Assembly (NCBI GenBank): GCA_017542695.1
Contig: JAFXWT010000380.1
Coordinates: 1 to 27,919 of the forward strand
Direction: 5' to 3'
DNA: 27,919 bases
Source of the DNA: Clostridia bacterium
GTDB taxonomy: Bacteria > Bacillota_A > Clostridia > Oscillospirales > CAG-272
Shown: piece by piece, positions 15,302-22,806 of the stretch
How positions within the stretch are numbered: position 1 is the stretch's first letter
Layout of the letters: each line of letters starts with the position of its first letter
The notes under the pieces: generated by a model
Seen by the model: only the letters and a program-made list of their open reading frames with translations
Told to the model about the DNA's origin: nothing
The model's database searches: none
Translations under genes and position numbers: made by a program

Positions 15302-16465
15302 ATGAAAAGAGTATTTATCATAGTTCTCGACAGCGTCGGCGTGGGCGAAGCGCCCGACGCGGCTGATTTCGGCGACAAAGGCGCGCATACCATGCGCTCG
15401 ATATCGCGCTCGCCGTATTTCAAGATAGACAACCTTCGCCGCGCGGGGCTTGCGAGTATCGAAGGACTCGATTTTCTCGGCGCGCCTTCGGAGCACACCG
15501 CCGCAGTCGCCAAAATGCGTGAAGCGTCGGCGGGAAAGGATACGACTATCGGTCATTGGGAGATCGCTGGCGTTTATTCGCCGACTCCGATGCCGACGTT
15601 TCCGAACGGATTTCCGGACGAGATAATCGACGAGTTTGAAAAGGTCACGGGGCGCGGCGCGCTCTGCAACAAGCCGTATTCGGGCACGGAGGTCATCAAG
15701 GACTACGGCGACGAGCACGTCAGAACGGGCGCGCTCATCGTCTACACGAGCGCCGACAGTGTTTTTCAGATCGCGGCGCATGAGGACGTCGTACCTCTCG
15801 ACGAGCTTTACGATATCTGCCGCAAAACGCGGAAAATAATGACGGGGAAATACGCCGTCGGGCGCGTCATCGCACGCCCCTTTACGGGCAAAAGCGGGAA
15901 CTATACACGCACGGGGAACCGCCGCGACTTCTCCCTTGAGCCGACGGGACGCACGGTGCTCGACGCGATCTCCGATGCGGGACTCGACGTCATCTCTGTC
16001 GGAAAAATAAGCGACATCTTTGCCGCGCGCGGAGTGACGCGCGCTGTCGTATCGCATAACAACGGCGAGGGAATGGCGGCGACGCTTGCGCTTGCCGACG
16101 AGGATTTTCACGGGCTCTGCTTTACTAATCTCGTCGATTTCGATATGCTGTACGGTCACAGAAACGACGTCGACGGCTACGCGAAAGCGCTCGCCGAGTT
16201 CGACGCTTGGCTGCCGAGTTTCACATCGAAAATGCGCCCCGACGACGCGCTTATCATCACCGCCGACCACGGCTGCGATCCCGGCGACGAGGCAACGGAT
16301 CACACGCGCGAATACACGCCGATGATACTCATCGGCGATCGTATAAAACCCGTAAATCTCGGTGTGCGACAAAGCTTTGCCGACATTGCGGCGACGGTCG
16401 CCGATATGCTCGGCGTGAAATACGAAACGTTCGGAAAGAGCTACTATGACGAGGTGATAAAATGA
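15302..16465 (+). CDS. deoB: Phosphopentomutase
   Basis: This enzyme interconverts (deoxy)ribose 1-phosphate and 5-phosphate, linking nucleoside breakdown to the pentose phosphate pathway. It has 387 residues, the usual length, and is an alkaline-phosphatase-superfamily Mn2+ enzyme. Visible elements are VLDSVGVGEAPDA (Asp10), GKDTTIGHWE with Thr81 at the position of the phospho-Thr85 of Bacillus cereus DeoB, YTSADSVFQIAAHEE-like YTSADSVFQIAAHED, DFDMLYGHRND, ITADHGCDP and TDHTREYTP, which carry the metal ligands. The ribosome site is GAGGGCGG, modest. The stop overlaps the cdd start by four bases (ATGA), showing translational coupling. It heads a three-gene salvage operon with cdd and pdp, a classical grouping in Bacillota. 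Confidence 0.97.
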   Translation: MKRVFIIVLDSVGVGEAPDAADFGDKGAHTMRSISRSPYFKIDNLRRAGLASIEGLDFLGAPSEHTAAVAKMREASAGKDTTIGHWEIAGVYSPTPMPTFPNGFPDEIIDEFEKVTGRGALCNKPYSGTEVIKDYGDEHVRTGALIVYTSADSVFQIAAHEDVVPLDELYDICRKTRKIMTGKYAVGRVIARPFTGKSGNYTRTGNRRDFSLEPTGRTVLDAISDAGLDVISVGKISDIFAARGVTRAVVSHNNGEGMAATLALADEDFHGLCFTNLVDFDMLYGHRNDVDGYAKALAEFDAWLPSFTSKMRPDDALIITADHGCDPGDEATDHTREYTPMILIGDRIKPVNLGVRQSFADIAATVADMLGVKYETFGKSYYDEVIK

Positions 16466-16869
16466 CGGACAGAGAACTTTTTATGATGGCGGAAAAAGCG
16501 AGAGAAAAATCGTATTCGCCGTATTCGGATTTTGCTGTCGGCGCGGCGCTGCTCTGCAGTGACGGAACGGTTTTTACGGGAGCGAACGTCGAAAACGCGG
16601 CATTCTCCCCATCGATCTGCGCCGAGCGCGTCGCGATCTTTTCCGCCGTTCACGCAGGGAGGCGCGATTTTGAAGCTATCGCCGTCGTCGGCGGAAAGCA
16701 TGGCGAAAAGGGCGCGTTCTGCCCGCCATGCGGCGTTTGCCGTCAGGTGATGGCGGAGTTCTGCGGCGGTGATCTCAAAGTGATCCTCGGCGACGAGAAA
16801 GAAACGAAAGCGTATGCGCTAAATGAGATACTGCCGCTTTCGTTCACAAAAAACGATTTGGAGAAATGA
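16462..16869 (+). CDS. cdd: Cytidine deaminase
   Basis: This enzyme deaminates cytidine and deoxycytidine to uridine and deoxyuridine. At 135 residues it belongs to the small tetrameric class. The zinc site is complete: Cys53 in SICAERVA with catalytic Glu55, and Cys90 and Cys93 in CPPCGVCRQ. Substrate segments YSPYSDFAVGAALL (18-31) and TGANVENAAFSPSICAER (39-56) match the family. It overlaps deoB by four bases and abuts pdp, whose start lies three bases after the cdd stop. Its uridine product is the direct substrate for the next enzyme, so the operon order follows the pathway in part. No anomalies are seen. Confidence 0.96.
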   Translation: MTDRELFMMAEKAREKSYSPYSDFAVGAALLCSDGTVFTGANVENAAFSPSICAERVAIFSAVHAGRRDFEAIAVVGGKHGEKGAFCPPCGVCRQVMAEFCGGDLKVILGDEKETKAYALNEILPLSFTKNDLEK

Positions 16870-16871
16870 CC

Positions 16872-18173
16872 ATGAGAATGTACGATATAATCCACAAAAA
16901 GCGCATGGGAGAAGCACTTTCGGCTGATGAGATCGAATTTTTCGTCGGCGGTTACACGCGCGGCGAGATCCCCGATTATCAGGCGTCGGCGCTGACGATG
17001 GCAGTCTGCTGCAACGGGATGAACGCCGCCGAAACGGCGTGCCTCACAAGCGCGATGATGCACTCGGGCGACACAGTTGACCTTTCGATGTTCGGCGAGC
17101 TTTCCGTCGACAAGCATTCGACGGGCGGCGTGGGCGACAAAACCTCGCTCATTATCGCTCCGACCGTCGCCTCGCTCGGCGGCAAAATGGCAAAAATGTC
17201 GGGGCGCGGTCTCGGCCACACAGGCGGCACGATAGATAAGCTCGAATCAATCCCCGGCTTTACGGTGACGCTCTCGCACGACGAATTTATCGACACGGTG
17301 CGTCACGTCGGAGTTTGTCTTGTGGGGCAGAGCGCGAATCTCGCGCCCGCGGATAAGAAACTCTACGCACTCCGCGATGTGACGGCGACGGTCGATTCCG
17401 TGCCGCTGATCGCGTCGTCGGTAATGAGCAAAAAGCTCGCGGCGGGCGCGCACTCGATAGTGCTCGACGTCAAATGCGGCAGCGGCGCGTTCATGAAAAC
17501 GGTCGAGGATGCGGAGCTTCTTGCAAAAACGATGATCGACGCGGGACGCGCCGAGGGCAGAAACGTCCGCGCGCTCGTGACGAATATGGATCTGCCGCTC
17601 GGATACGCCGTCGGCAATTCGCTCGAAGTGATCGAGGCGGTCGATGTGCTGACGGGGAAGCGGAGAGGCGACATTTACGACATTTGCGTCGAGCTTTCGG
17701 CGAACATCGTTTCGATGTTCAAAAAAATACCGCTAAGTGACGCGCGCTCGCTCGTAAAAGATGCTATCGACAGCGGAAAGTCGTTTGAAAAAATGAAAGA
17801 ATGGATCGCGGCGCAGGGTGGCGACGCGACGGCGCTCGACGACACGTCAAAGCTCCCGCAGGCGAAATTTTCTTGTGACGTCCTCGCCGAAAATGACGGG
17901 TATATCGCCCACATGAACACCGAAGATATCGGTATTTCCGCATCTCTTCTCGGAGCGGGACGCATAAGCAAGGGCGACGCGATCGACCTTTCGGCAGGCA
18001 TAAAACTTTACAAAAAGACAGGCGACAAGGTCGCAAAAGGCGAGATCATCGCAACGCTTTTTGCATCCGACGAATCGAAATTCGCCGCCGCGAAAGAAAA
18101 ATATATCGGCGCGCTGATGTTCTCAAAAGAGAAAGTCGAAAAGCCGAAGCTGATACTTAAAACGATAGAGTAA
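16872..18173 (+). CDS. pdp: Pyrimidine-nucleoside phosphorylase
   Basis: This enzyme cleaves uridine, deoxyuridine and thymidine with phosphate to a free base and pentose 1-phosphate, which DeoB then isomerises. The product has 433 residues. The phosphate-binding segment is VDKHSTGGVGD (79-89) and the family signature SGRGLGHTGGTIDKLE is at 110-125. The C-terminal domain carries the usual GDKVAKGE segment. I chose the ATG at 16872 (MRMYDII), matching the start of Bacillus Pdp and giving 8-base spacing from GGAG at 16860-16863; an ATG at 16866 would sit too close. Salvaged uracil could be converted to UMP by the PRTase activity of PyrR. It is followed by a probable terminator. Confidence 0.95.
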   Translation: MRMYDIIHKKRMGEALSADEIEFFVGGYTRGEIPDYQASALTMAVCCNGMNAAETACLTSAMMHSGDTVDLSMFGELSVDKHSTGGVGDKTSLIIAPTVASLGGKMAKMSGRGLGHTGGTIDKLESIPGFTVTLSHDEFIDTVRHVGVCLVGQSANLAPADKKLYALRDVTATVDSVPLIASSVMSKKLAAGAHSIVLDVKCGSGAFMKTVEDAELLAKTMIDAGRAEGRNVRALVTNMDLPLGYAVGNSLEVIEAVDVLTGKRRGDIYDICVELSANIVSMFKKIPLSDARSLVKDAIDSGKSFEKMKEWIAAQGGDATALDDTSKLPQAKFSCDVLAENDGYIAHMNTEDIGISASLLGAGRISKGDAIDLSAGIKLYKKTGDKVAKGEIIATLFASDESKFAAAKEKYIGALMFSKEKVEKPKLILKTIE

Positions 18174-18186
18174 AAACAAACGAAAA

Positions 18187-18221
18187 ATGGGCGACCACAC
18201 AGGGCTGCCCATAATTTTTTT
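18187..18221 (+). terminator. Probable terminator after pdp
   Basis: ATGGGC (18187-18192) pairs with GCCCAT (18207-18212), followed by AA and seven T bases (18215-18221). The stem is short with a 14-base loop that can pair partly. It overlaps the stop codon of the convergent XRE gene. Confidence 0.65.
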
Positions 18222-19026
18222 AACATCTGAAACCTACCCAACTTTCGTGCCAGTCGGAGAGAAGTCTTGCGAGTTCAAGCAGTGGGAAAATCGCCATAAA
18301 CATCTTGTATTCCCCAAATATTTGATAGACGCCAAGCGGTTTTTCATCTCCCGTATCCACATGCTGAATGCGAATCATCCTGATCTCACACAGTTTATTC
18401 AGCGCGCTTTCCGCGTCGCTTACTGATATTTTGCATTTGGTTGAAACAACTGCCGCCGTTACCGTCGCATGGCCGTTTGTCAGCATATACTTTAACACGC
18501 GGCGCACGTTTGAGTCTGCCAAAATCGTTAAAGGTTCGGCGGTTTTTTCGTTATCAAGAAGAGTCAGCGCATCCTGCTTTGTTTTTACGAAACTCAACCC
18601 GATAGCCGAGTTTACATACACACCGCCGCTTATCTCTCCTTTTTCATACGAAACGAGACCTGTTTGCCCGTGCGCTGAGCCGCGTATTCTGCCGAGTGTT
18701 CTTGAAACGTCTTCTTTCGAAATATACTTTTCGTCGCATAGACCTTGTTGAGAAACCTTAAACAATTCTTTATAAGCGTATTCCGGTGTTTTATCTGCAC
18801 TGATGCTTTCATAATTATCTTCGCTTGACACAATTGAAAACAAATCGTTCACCGTTACGTCAAGTGCGCTCGCAAGCGTCGGAAGAAGCATTATATCCGG
18901 CATTGTTTGGTTGTTTTCCCATTTTGATATTGTTTGAGCGGAAACACCAACGATATTTGAAAGTTCCTCTTGTGTCATTTTCTTGTTTTTTCTGAGTTCC
19001 GCGATTTTGTCGCTGATTGAAATCAT
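18220..19026 (-). CDS. XRE-family regulator with C-terminal winged-helix-like domain
   Basis: This 268-residue regulator begins with an XRE helix-turn-helix (residues about 5-62): IAELRKNKKMTQEELSNIV, GVSAQTISKWENNQTMPD. The region after about residue 165 (LADSNVRRVLKYMLTNGHATVTAAVVSTK...AESALNKLCEIRMIRI) reads like a second, winged-helix-type DNA-binding domain with an added strand pair. A glycine-rich middle (GSAHGQTGLVSYEKGEISGGVYV) has no assignment. GGAGGTAC lies 8-9 bases before the ATG. Base composition is more AT-rich than the surrounding metabolic genes, which hints at a different origin. Neighbours are the deoB operon (convergent) and a hairpin repeat cluster. Target genes are unknown. 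Confidence 0.85.
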   Translation of the reverse strand: MISISDKIAELRKNKKMTQEELSNIVGVSAQTISKWENNQTMPDIMLLPTLASALDVTVNDLFSIVSSEDNYESISADKTPEYAYKELFKVSQQGLCDEKYISKEDVSRTLGRIRGSAHGQTGLVSYEKGEISGGVYVNSAIGLSFVKTKQDALTLLDNEKTAEPLTILADSNVRRVLKYMLTNGHATVTAAVVSTKCKISVSDAESALNKLCEIRMIRIQHVDTGDEKPLGVYQIFGEYKMFMAIFPLLELARLLSDWHESWVGFRC

Positions 19027-19074
19027 TGTTTGTACCTCCGTTTTTTGATTAAGACGGCGCCGCCCGCTGTAAGT

Positions 19075-19103
19075 ATTTTATCGTTTTTTCGGATGGGAAA
19101 CAA
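19075..19103 (-). promoter_or_regulatory. Candidate promoter of the 268-residue XRE gene
   Basis: On the - strand TTGTTT (19103-19098), 17-bp spacer, TAAAAT (19080-19075), about 50 bases before the start codon. The -35 matches TTGACA only in part. Confidence 0.55.
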
Positions 19104-19152
19104 TAGATAGTTTGGATTGAAATTCGCTTGTTTGGATATATATTCTTAAACA

Positions 19153-19290
19153 GGCGGCATATTGCCGCCCGTCTTTCTCCCGCGTTCAGCGGGAGATGTG
19201 GCGTAAAGCGCCACAGAGAGCTACCGCCCTTGCGCCCCGTTATATCCCCTCTCTGACTCACTTTGTGAGCCACCTCTCCCAAGGGAGAGG
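19153..19290. repeat. Cluster of intergenic palindromes (repeat-element-like)
   Basis: This gene-free stretch holds five perfect hairpins in a row: GGCGGCA/TGCCGCC (19153-19169), TCTCCCGC/GCGGGAGA (19176-19196), GTGGCG/CGCCAC (19198-19214), CTCAC/GTGAG (19257-19269) and CCTCTCCC/GGGAGAGG (19273-19290). The last two, with the preceding CCCCTCTCTGA, resemble a non-coding intergenic repeat I associate with many gut Clostridia genomes; that link is from memory. The last hairpin lies 4 bases beyond the stop codon of the - strand gene and might also end its transcript. No coding potential is evident. Confidence 0.6.
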
Positions 19291-19294
19291 AAAA

Positions 19295-21004
19295 CTATTC
19301 TATCCCCCTCAGTTTCTCCTCCGCGGCATCAAAGAACCTCTTATCCCCGACTCCGCGGCGGATCAGTTCCTCCCAAATCGCGTAGATCGCGGCGTTCCAG
19401 CCCTGGTTTGCCTTGACGCCATTGCCTTTTATCGTGTGCATATATTCGTGCGTCGCGCCGTCAAAATCGAGATCGACCATAAGCCGCCAGATCATATTGT
19501 CGAGCGCGCCGTCAGCGCCGTGAACGAACGCGGCTATGTGGAACAGCATCTCGTAAATGTGATACGAGCCGCCGTTTGCGTACCTGCCGAGGTCGAGCCG
19601 CGCCATTTCGGGATGAACTTTCCCATAAGCGCCGAACGCCTCCATTGGCAGAAACGAGCCGTCAACGTCGGCGACGACCTTCGTGCCGTACGGCGTTTTC
19701 GCCGCGCTGCCTTCGATCCATGCGTACGTTTTTTGAACGATCTCGTCCGGTAATATCTTCTCGTTAAAGAGCAGAAAATGAAGCAGATCGCCTATCGAAT
19801 AGTCGACCGCAAGATACTGCTTTTTCAGCGACAGCGGCATAAATCTGCCGTTAAACATCGAAATATAGAACGCTTTTGCCTTTTCGTATCTGTCGCCGAT
19901 ATCGTATCCGAGTTCGCGCGCCGCGCGGAGCGCGCAGAGGCACAGCCCCTCTGAATAACTGTCCGCGTCGTCGTATTCAAAACAGCAGATGTCGAACCAG
20001 TTGCGGAACGAGCCATCCGCCTCGCCGTCGGGGCAGTATCGCCCGTCGCCGACTTTGTCGAGCCCCTCGATCATCTTTCCGAATGCAAAATCGAACAGAT
20101 CGCGTGTGATCTCGCCGCCGTTACGGTAAACGCGGTACGACCAGATTATGAAGAACAGCGGGTTTTCCGCGTGCTTGATCCAATCCTTCGTGTGCGCGAG
20201 ATAACATTGCCGCTCGATCTCGGGGGAGAGTATCATCGTCTGCCAGAATGCGTCGCGGTCGTACATCGTGTTCGCGTACTGTATTCCGGCGACGACCCAT
20301 TTGTCGCTTGTCCCCGTCTCGTTTTTCCTTATGTGCATATAATTCGCGCCAAAGCACATCGCGCGGTAGATCGAGTCGCTCCCGCTCCCCCACGTCTTTT
20401 CGATCGCAAGGAACGCGTCGCGGCGGATGCGCTTTATCGTTTTCGCGTCGCTTGAAACTTTCAGAAAACGGTAGACGTGCGGCTTTTTCGAGAGATCGTG
20501 ATAGTACGGCTCGTTCTTTGTCGGTATGGAATTGTAGTTCCATAGTTTGTGGTTCGGTGCGCCGCCGGGGTCGCCGGACGAAAGATAAAACTCGTGCGAC
20601 TCGGGAACGATGCGCTGAGTCGTGTAGTTGTCGCAGTGAGACGGCTCATCGGAAACGAAAATGTCGGTCCCGCCGTCGGTGACGGCGGCGATCATCGGCA
20701 CGGCTGACGCGTCCATCGAAAAACGGTACATCGCGGGATCGTGCGGGCTTTGACGGAAAATGTGTTCCTCACTTACAAAATCGTCGAACGAAGTGAATTT
20801 GCCGTTGCCTTTGCCGCAAAGTGAGAAATAGCACTCGCCTTCGCCCGTTGCCGTAAGCTCAAAAAGCGTGACGGTGACCGAAATTTTCTTTTGCGTCATC
20901 GTCACCGCGATATTTCCGTCGGCGCTTTTCGCCGTGCCGCAGCAGAGGGAAGAAAAGACCGCCTCCGCGCCCGTCGGCGTATGTAAAATTATCGAATACT
21001 CCAT
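19295..21004 (-). CDS. Six-hairpin ((alpha/alpha)6-barrel-type) putative glycosidase, family unassigned
   Basis: This 569-residue protein has the layout of a six-hairpin glycosidase: an N-terminal beta region (about 1-185) and a helical C-terminal region with aromatic-rich motifs YANTMYDRDAFWQTMIL (243-259), WFDICCFEYDDADSYSEGL, GGSYHIYEMLFHIAAF and NQGWNAAIYAIWEELIRRG. The YDRDAFWQ segment recalls families such as GH63, GH78 or amylo-1,6-glucosidase, but I cannot place it in one. Candidate acids lie in DRDAF and EYDDADSYSE. The start at 21004 is chosen from GCGAGG upstream; an ATG 13 codons earlier overlaps the promoter. It has no signal peptide. It stands alone on its transcript, between the repeat cluster and a promoter preceded by a terminator. 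Confidence 0.65.
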   Translation of the reverse strand: MEYSIILHTPTGAEAVFSSLCCGTAKSADGNIAVTMTQKKISVTVTLFELTATGEGECYFSLCGKGNGKFTSFDDFVSEEHIFRQSPHDPAMYRFSMDASAVPMIAAVTDGGTDIFVSDEPSHCDNYTTQRIVPESHEFYLSSGDPGGAPNHKLWNYNSIPTKNEPYYHDLSKKPHVYRFLKVSSDAKTIKRIRRDAFLAIEKTWGSGSDSIYRAMCFGANYMHIRKNETGTSDKWVVAGIQYANTMYDRDAFWQTMILSPEIERQCYLAHTKDWIKHAENPLFFIIWSYRVYRNGGEITRDLFDFAFGKMIEGLDKVGDGRYCPDGEADGSFRNWFDICCFEYDDADSYSEGLCLCALRAARELGYDIGDRYEKAKAFYISMFNGRFMPLSLKKQYLAVDYSIGDLLHFLLFNEKILPDEIVQKTYAWIEGSAAKTPYGTKVVADVDGSFLPMEAFGAYGKVHPEMARLDLGRYANGGSYHIYEMLFHIAAFVHGADGALDNMIWRLMVDLDFDGATHEYMHTIKGNGVKANQGWNAAIYAIWEELIRRGVGDKRFFDAAEEKLRGIE

Positions 21005-21033
21005 ATAATACCTCGCTTGCTTTTTTTGGATAT

Positions 21034-21062
21034 ATTGTATCACGTTTTCAGCGTCAAGTCAA
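21034..21062 (-). promoter_or_regulatory. Promoter of the six-hairpin glycosidase gene
   Basis: On the - strand TTGACT (21062-21057), 17-bp spacer ending in TGA, TACAAT (21039-21034): a close sigma-A match with extended -10, 30 bases before the start codon. Confidence 0.8.
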
Positions 21063-21063
21063 C

Positions 21064-21092
21064 AAAAAACGGCGGCACGCGCCGCCGTTTTT
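21064..21092. terminator. Terminator after the small lipoprotein gene
   Basis: Stem AACGGCGGC / GCCGCCGTT with a four-base loop, flanked by A and T runs. On the - strand it is followed by TTTTTTG, placing it 13 bases after the lipoprotein stop. It insulates the next gene's promoter, which starts two bases later. Confidence 0.88.
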
Positions 21093-21104
21093 ATGATGTT
21101 TTGA

Positions 21105-21482
21105 TTACTGTTTGTAGTATTTGCTTCCGCCGATCATAATGTATGCGCCCGTATCGTTCTTGCCTTCCTCAAAGGAATAGGTGCCGCTGAAAGACGAGCC
21201 GTCGTCCTCAAATGTGAATTTGATGCTCTCTGTGCCGTCTGCAGCTTTCGTTATCTCGTATGTTCCCTTGTATTCCGTTGTGGATGTTGCGATGACGGAA
21301 ATAGTCAGCGTCAATGTGACTTTGTTTCCGCTGAATGTATACGAAGATTTGCCGCCGAGTACCGTGGCGTCTCCGATGCCGTTCGAATACGTTCCCGACA
21401 GCATCTTCGCGCAAGAAACGAGCATTGCGCCGACGATAACGACTACGAGCGCGAGGGAAATGATCTTAACAGCTTTTTTCAT
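21105..21482 (-). CDS. Small lipocalin-like lipoprotein of unknown function
   Basis: This 125-residue predicted lipoprotein has a type II signal peptide (MKKAVKIISLALVVVIVGAM) with lipobox LVSC, the lipidated Cys at residue 24. The mature ~100 residues are rich in beta-strand patterns with repeated Gly-Thr-Tyr turns (LSGTYSN, YKGTYEI, FSGTYSF), suggesting a small beta-barrel such as the DUF5640/lipocalin-like proteins common in Clostridia; that family call is tentative. The start follows AAGGAG with 8-9-base spacing. It is a single-gene transcript divergent from the aldo/keto reductase and closed by a strong terminator. No enzymatic residues are recognisable. Confidence 0.82.
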   Translation of the reverse strand: MKKAVKIISLALVVVIVGAMLVSCAKMLSGTYSNGIGDATVLGGKSSYTFSGNKVTLTLTISVIATSTTEYKGTYEITKAADGTESIKFTFEDDGSSFSGTYSFEEGKNDTGAYIMIGGSKYYKQ

Positions 21483-21517
21483 AATAATTTCTCCTTGATA
21501 AAATATTTGTATCTTTA

Positions 21518-21545
21518 ATTATACTCACGCCGCTCGCAATGTCAA
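21518..21545 (-). promoter_or_regulatory. Promoter of the small lipoprotein gene
   Basis: On the - strand TTGACA (21545-21540), 16-bp spacer, TATAAT (21523-21518). Consensus hexamers with one base less than the usual spacing. Confidence 0.82.
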
Positions 21546-21566
21546 GGAAAAAAACGGAAAAAAGTG

Positions 21567-21595
21567 TTGCATATTCCATCAAAATATGGTAAAAT
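21567..21595 (+). promoter_or_regulatory. Promoter of the aldo/keto reductase gene
   Basis: TTGCAT (21567-21572), 17-bp spacer ending in TGG, TAAAAT (21590-21595). The nine bases TGGTAAAAT match the GH106, SGNH and deoB promoters. Confidence 0.72.
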
Positions 21596-21624
21596 TAAAA
21601 TGAAAAAAACGTCGGAGGATTTTT

Positions 21625-22749
21625 ATGAACAAGTATTTCGGAGAGATAAAAAAGAATTTCGGTTTCGGATGTATGCGCCTGCCTATGCGCCCCGACGGCG
21701 AAATCGATATCGAAGAAACGAAAAGGATGGTCGACCTCTTTATCTCGGGCGGATTCAATTATTTTGACACGGCGCACGGCTATCTCGGCAAGCGGAGCGA
21801 GGCCGCCGTCAAAGCGGCGCTGACGTCGCGCTACCCGCGCGATAAATACCTCCTGACAGACAAACTGACAGGTCATTTCTTCAATTCCGAAGAAGAGATA
21901 CGCCCGCTGACAAAAAAACAGCTCGAAATATGCGGCGTCGACTACTTCGACTTTTATCTCATGCACGCGCAGAACAGGGACGTGTACGAGAAATTCAAAA
22001 AATGCCGTGCATACGAAACGGCGTTTGAAATGAAAAAAGAGGGGCTGGTGCGCCACGTCGGACTTTCGTTCCACGACACCGCCGATATCCTCGACAAAAT
22101 TCTGACCGAATACCACGATATTGAGGTCGTGCAGATACAGTTCAATTACCTTGACTATGATGATCCCGCCATTGAGTCGCGCAAGTGTTACGAGGTATGC
22201 TTAAAGCACGACAAGCCGATCATTATAATGGAGCCGGTTAAAGGCGGCAACCTCATAAACATCCCCGACGAAGCAAAGAAGCTGCTCGCCGAAGCGAATA
22301 TCGGTGCGGCGGAGCTTGCGATACGTTTTGCGGCGTCGCCGAAAAACGTTGCGATGGTGCTGTCGGGAATGAGCAATCTCGACCAGATGAAGGACAACAT
22401 TTCATTTATGAGCGATTTCAAACCGCTCGGCAACGCGGAATACGAACTGACTGAAAAAGTGGCGCGGATAATCAACGCAAAAAACCTTATTCCTTGCACT
22501 GCCTGCCGCTATTGCACCGACGGTTGCCCGATGAATATTTCCATCCCCGATCTTTTCGCCTGCTACAATATAAAACGTCATTTCTCGAACAACTGGAACG
22601 CGCAGTATTACTACGATAATGTTTATACCGCGCGCGGCGGCAAAGCGAGCGACTGCATCGGGTGCGGACAGTGCGAGGAAGCGTGCCCGCAGCACCTCGA
22701 AATACGCGAATTGCTTAAAAAAGTGGCTGAAACATTCGAGAGCAAATAA
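21625..22749 (+). CDS. Aldo/keto reductase with C-terminal 2x[4Fe-4S] ferredoxin domain
   Basis: This 374-residue oxidoreductase has an aldo/keto reductase barrel (about 10-270) with the catalytic tetrad visible: Asp48 (YFDTAHGY), Tyr53, Lys80 (LTDK) and His114 (LMHAQ). It is followed by a ferredoxin-like domain with two complete cysteine sets: Cys291/294/297/301 (CTACRYCTDGCP) and Cys344/347/350/354 (CIGCGQCEEACP). Such fusions are common in anaerobes and may couple substrate oxidation or reduction to ferredoxin rather than only NAD(P)H. The substrate is unknown. The ATG follows TCGGAGGAT with good spacing. It is monocistronic, between a divergent lipoprotein and a strong terminator. A role in sugar or deoxysugar aldehyde reduction would fit the neighbourhood but is not shown. 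Confidence 0.92.
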   Translation: MNKYFGEIKKNFGFGCMRLPMRPDGEIDIEETKRMVDLFISGGFNYFDTAHGYLGKRSEAAVKAALTSRYPRDKYLLTDKLTGHFFNSEEEIRPLTKKQLEICGVDYFDFYLMHAQNRDVYEKFKKCRAYETAFEMKKEGLVRHVGLSFHDTADILDKILTEYHDIEVVQIQFNYLDYDDPAIESRKCYEVCLKHDKPIIIMEPVKGGNLINIPDEAKKLLAEANIGAAELAIRFAASPKNVAMVLSGMSNLDQMKDNISFMSDFKPLGNAEYELTEKVARIINAKNLIPCTACRYCTDGCPMNISIPDLFACYNIKRHFSNNWNAQYYYDNVYTARGGKASDCIGCGQCEEACPQHLEIRELLKKVAETFESK

Positions 22750-22762
22750 AATTTACCTACAT

Positions 22763-22790
22763 AAAAAACCGCGGCATGCCGCGGTTTTTT
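22763..22790. terminator. Bidirectional terminator, perfect palindrome
   Basis: Arms AAAAAACCGCGGCA and TGCCGCGGTTTTTT form a perfect 28-bp palindrome. It lies between the convergent aldo/keto reductase and Gfo/Idh genes and has a T run on both strands. Confidence 0.92.
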
Positions 22791-22806
22791 GCTTTTACGG
22801 TGGTTC

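Noticed and set aside
15212..16372. Long open frame antisense to deoB, with similar antisense frames over purL (1469-2284), the SGNH gene (8400-9344) and the propeller gene (13238-14089)
   Set aside because: These are shadows of strongly biased GC-rich codons. They are Arg-rich, match no family, and the sense frames encode well-known proteins.
21040..21056. Catabolite-response (cre)-like sequence TGAAAACGTGAT on the - strand between -35 and -10
   Set aside because: It matches only part of the cre consensus and has no clear dyad symmetry.
22763..22790. Perfect 28-bp palindrome as a regulatory operator
   Set aside because: It lies between convergent gene ends and has A/T tails on both sides, the standard form of a bidirectional terminator.
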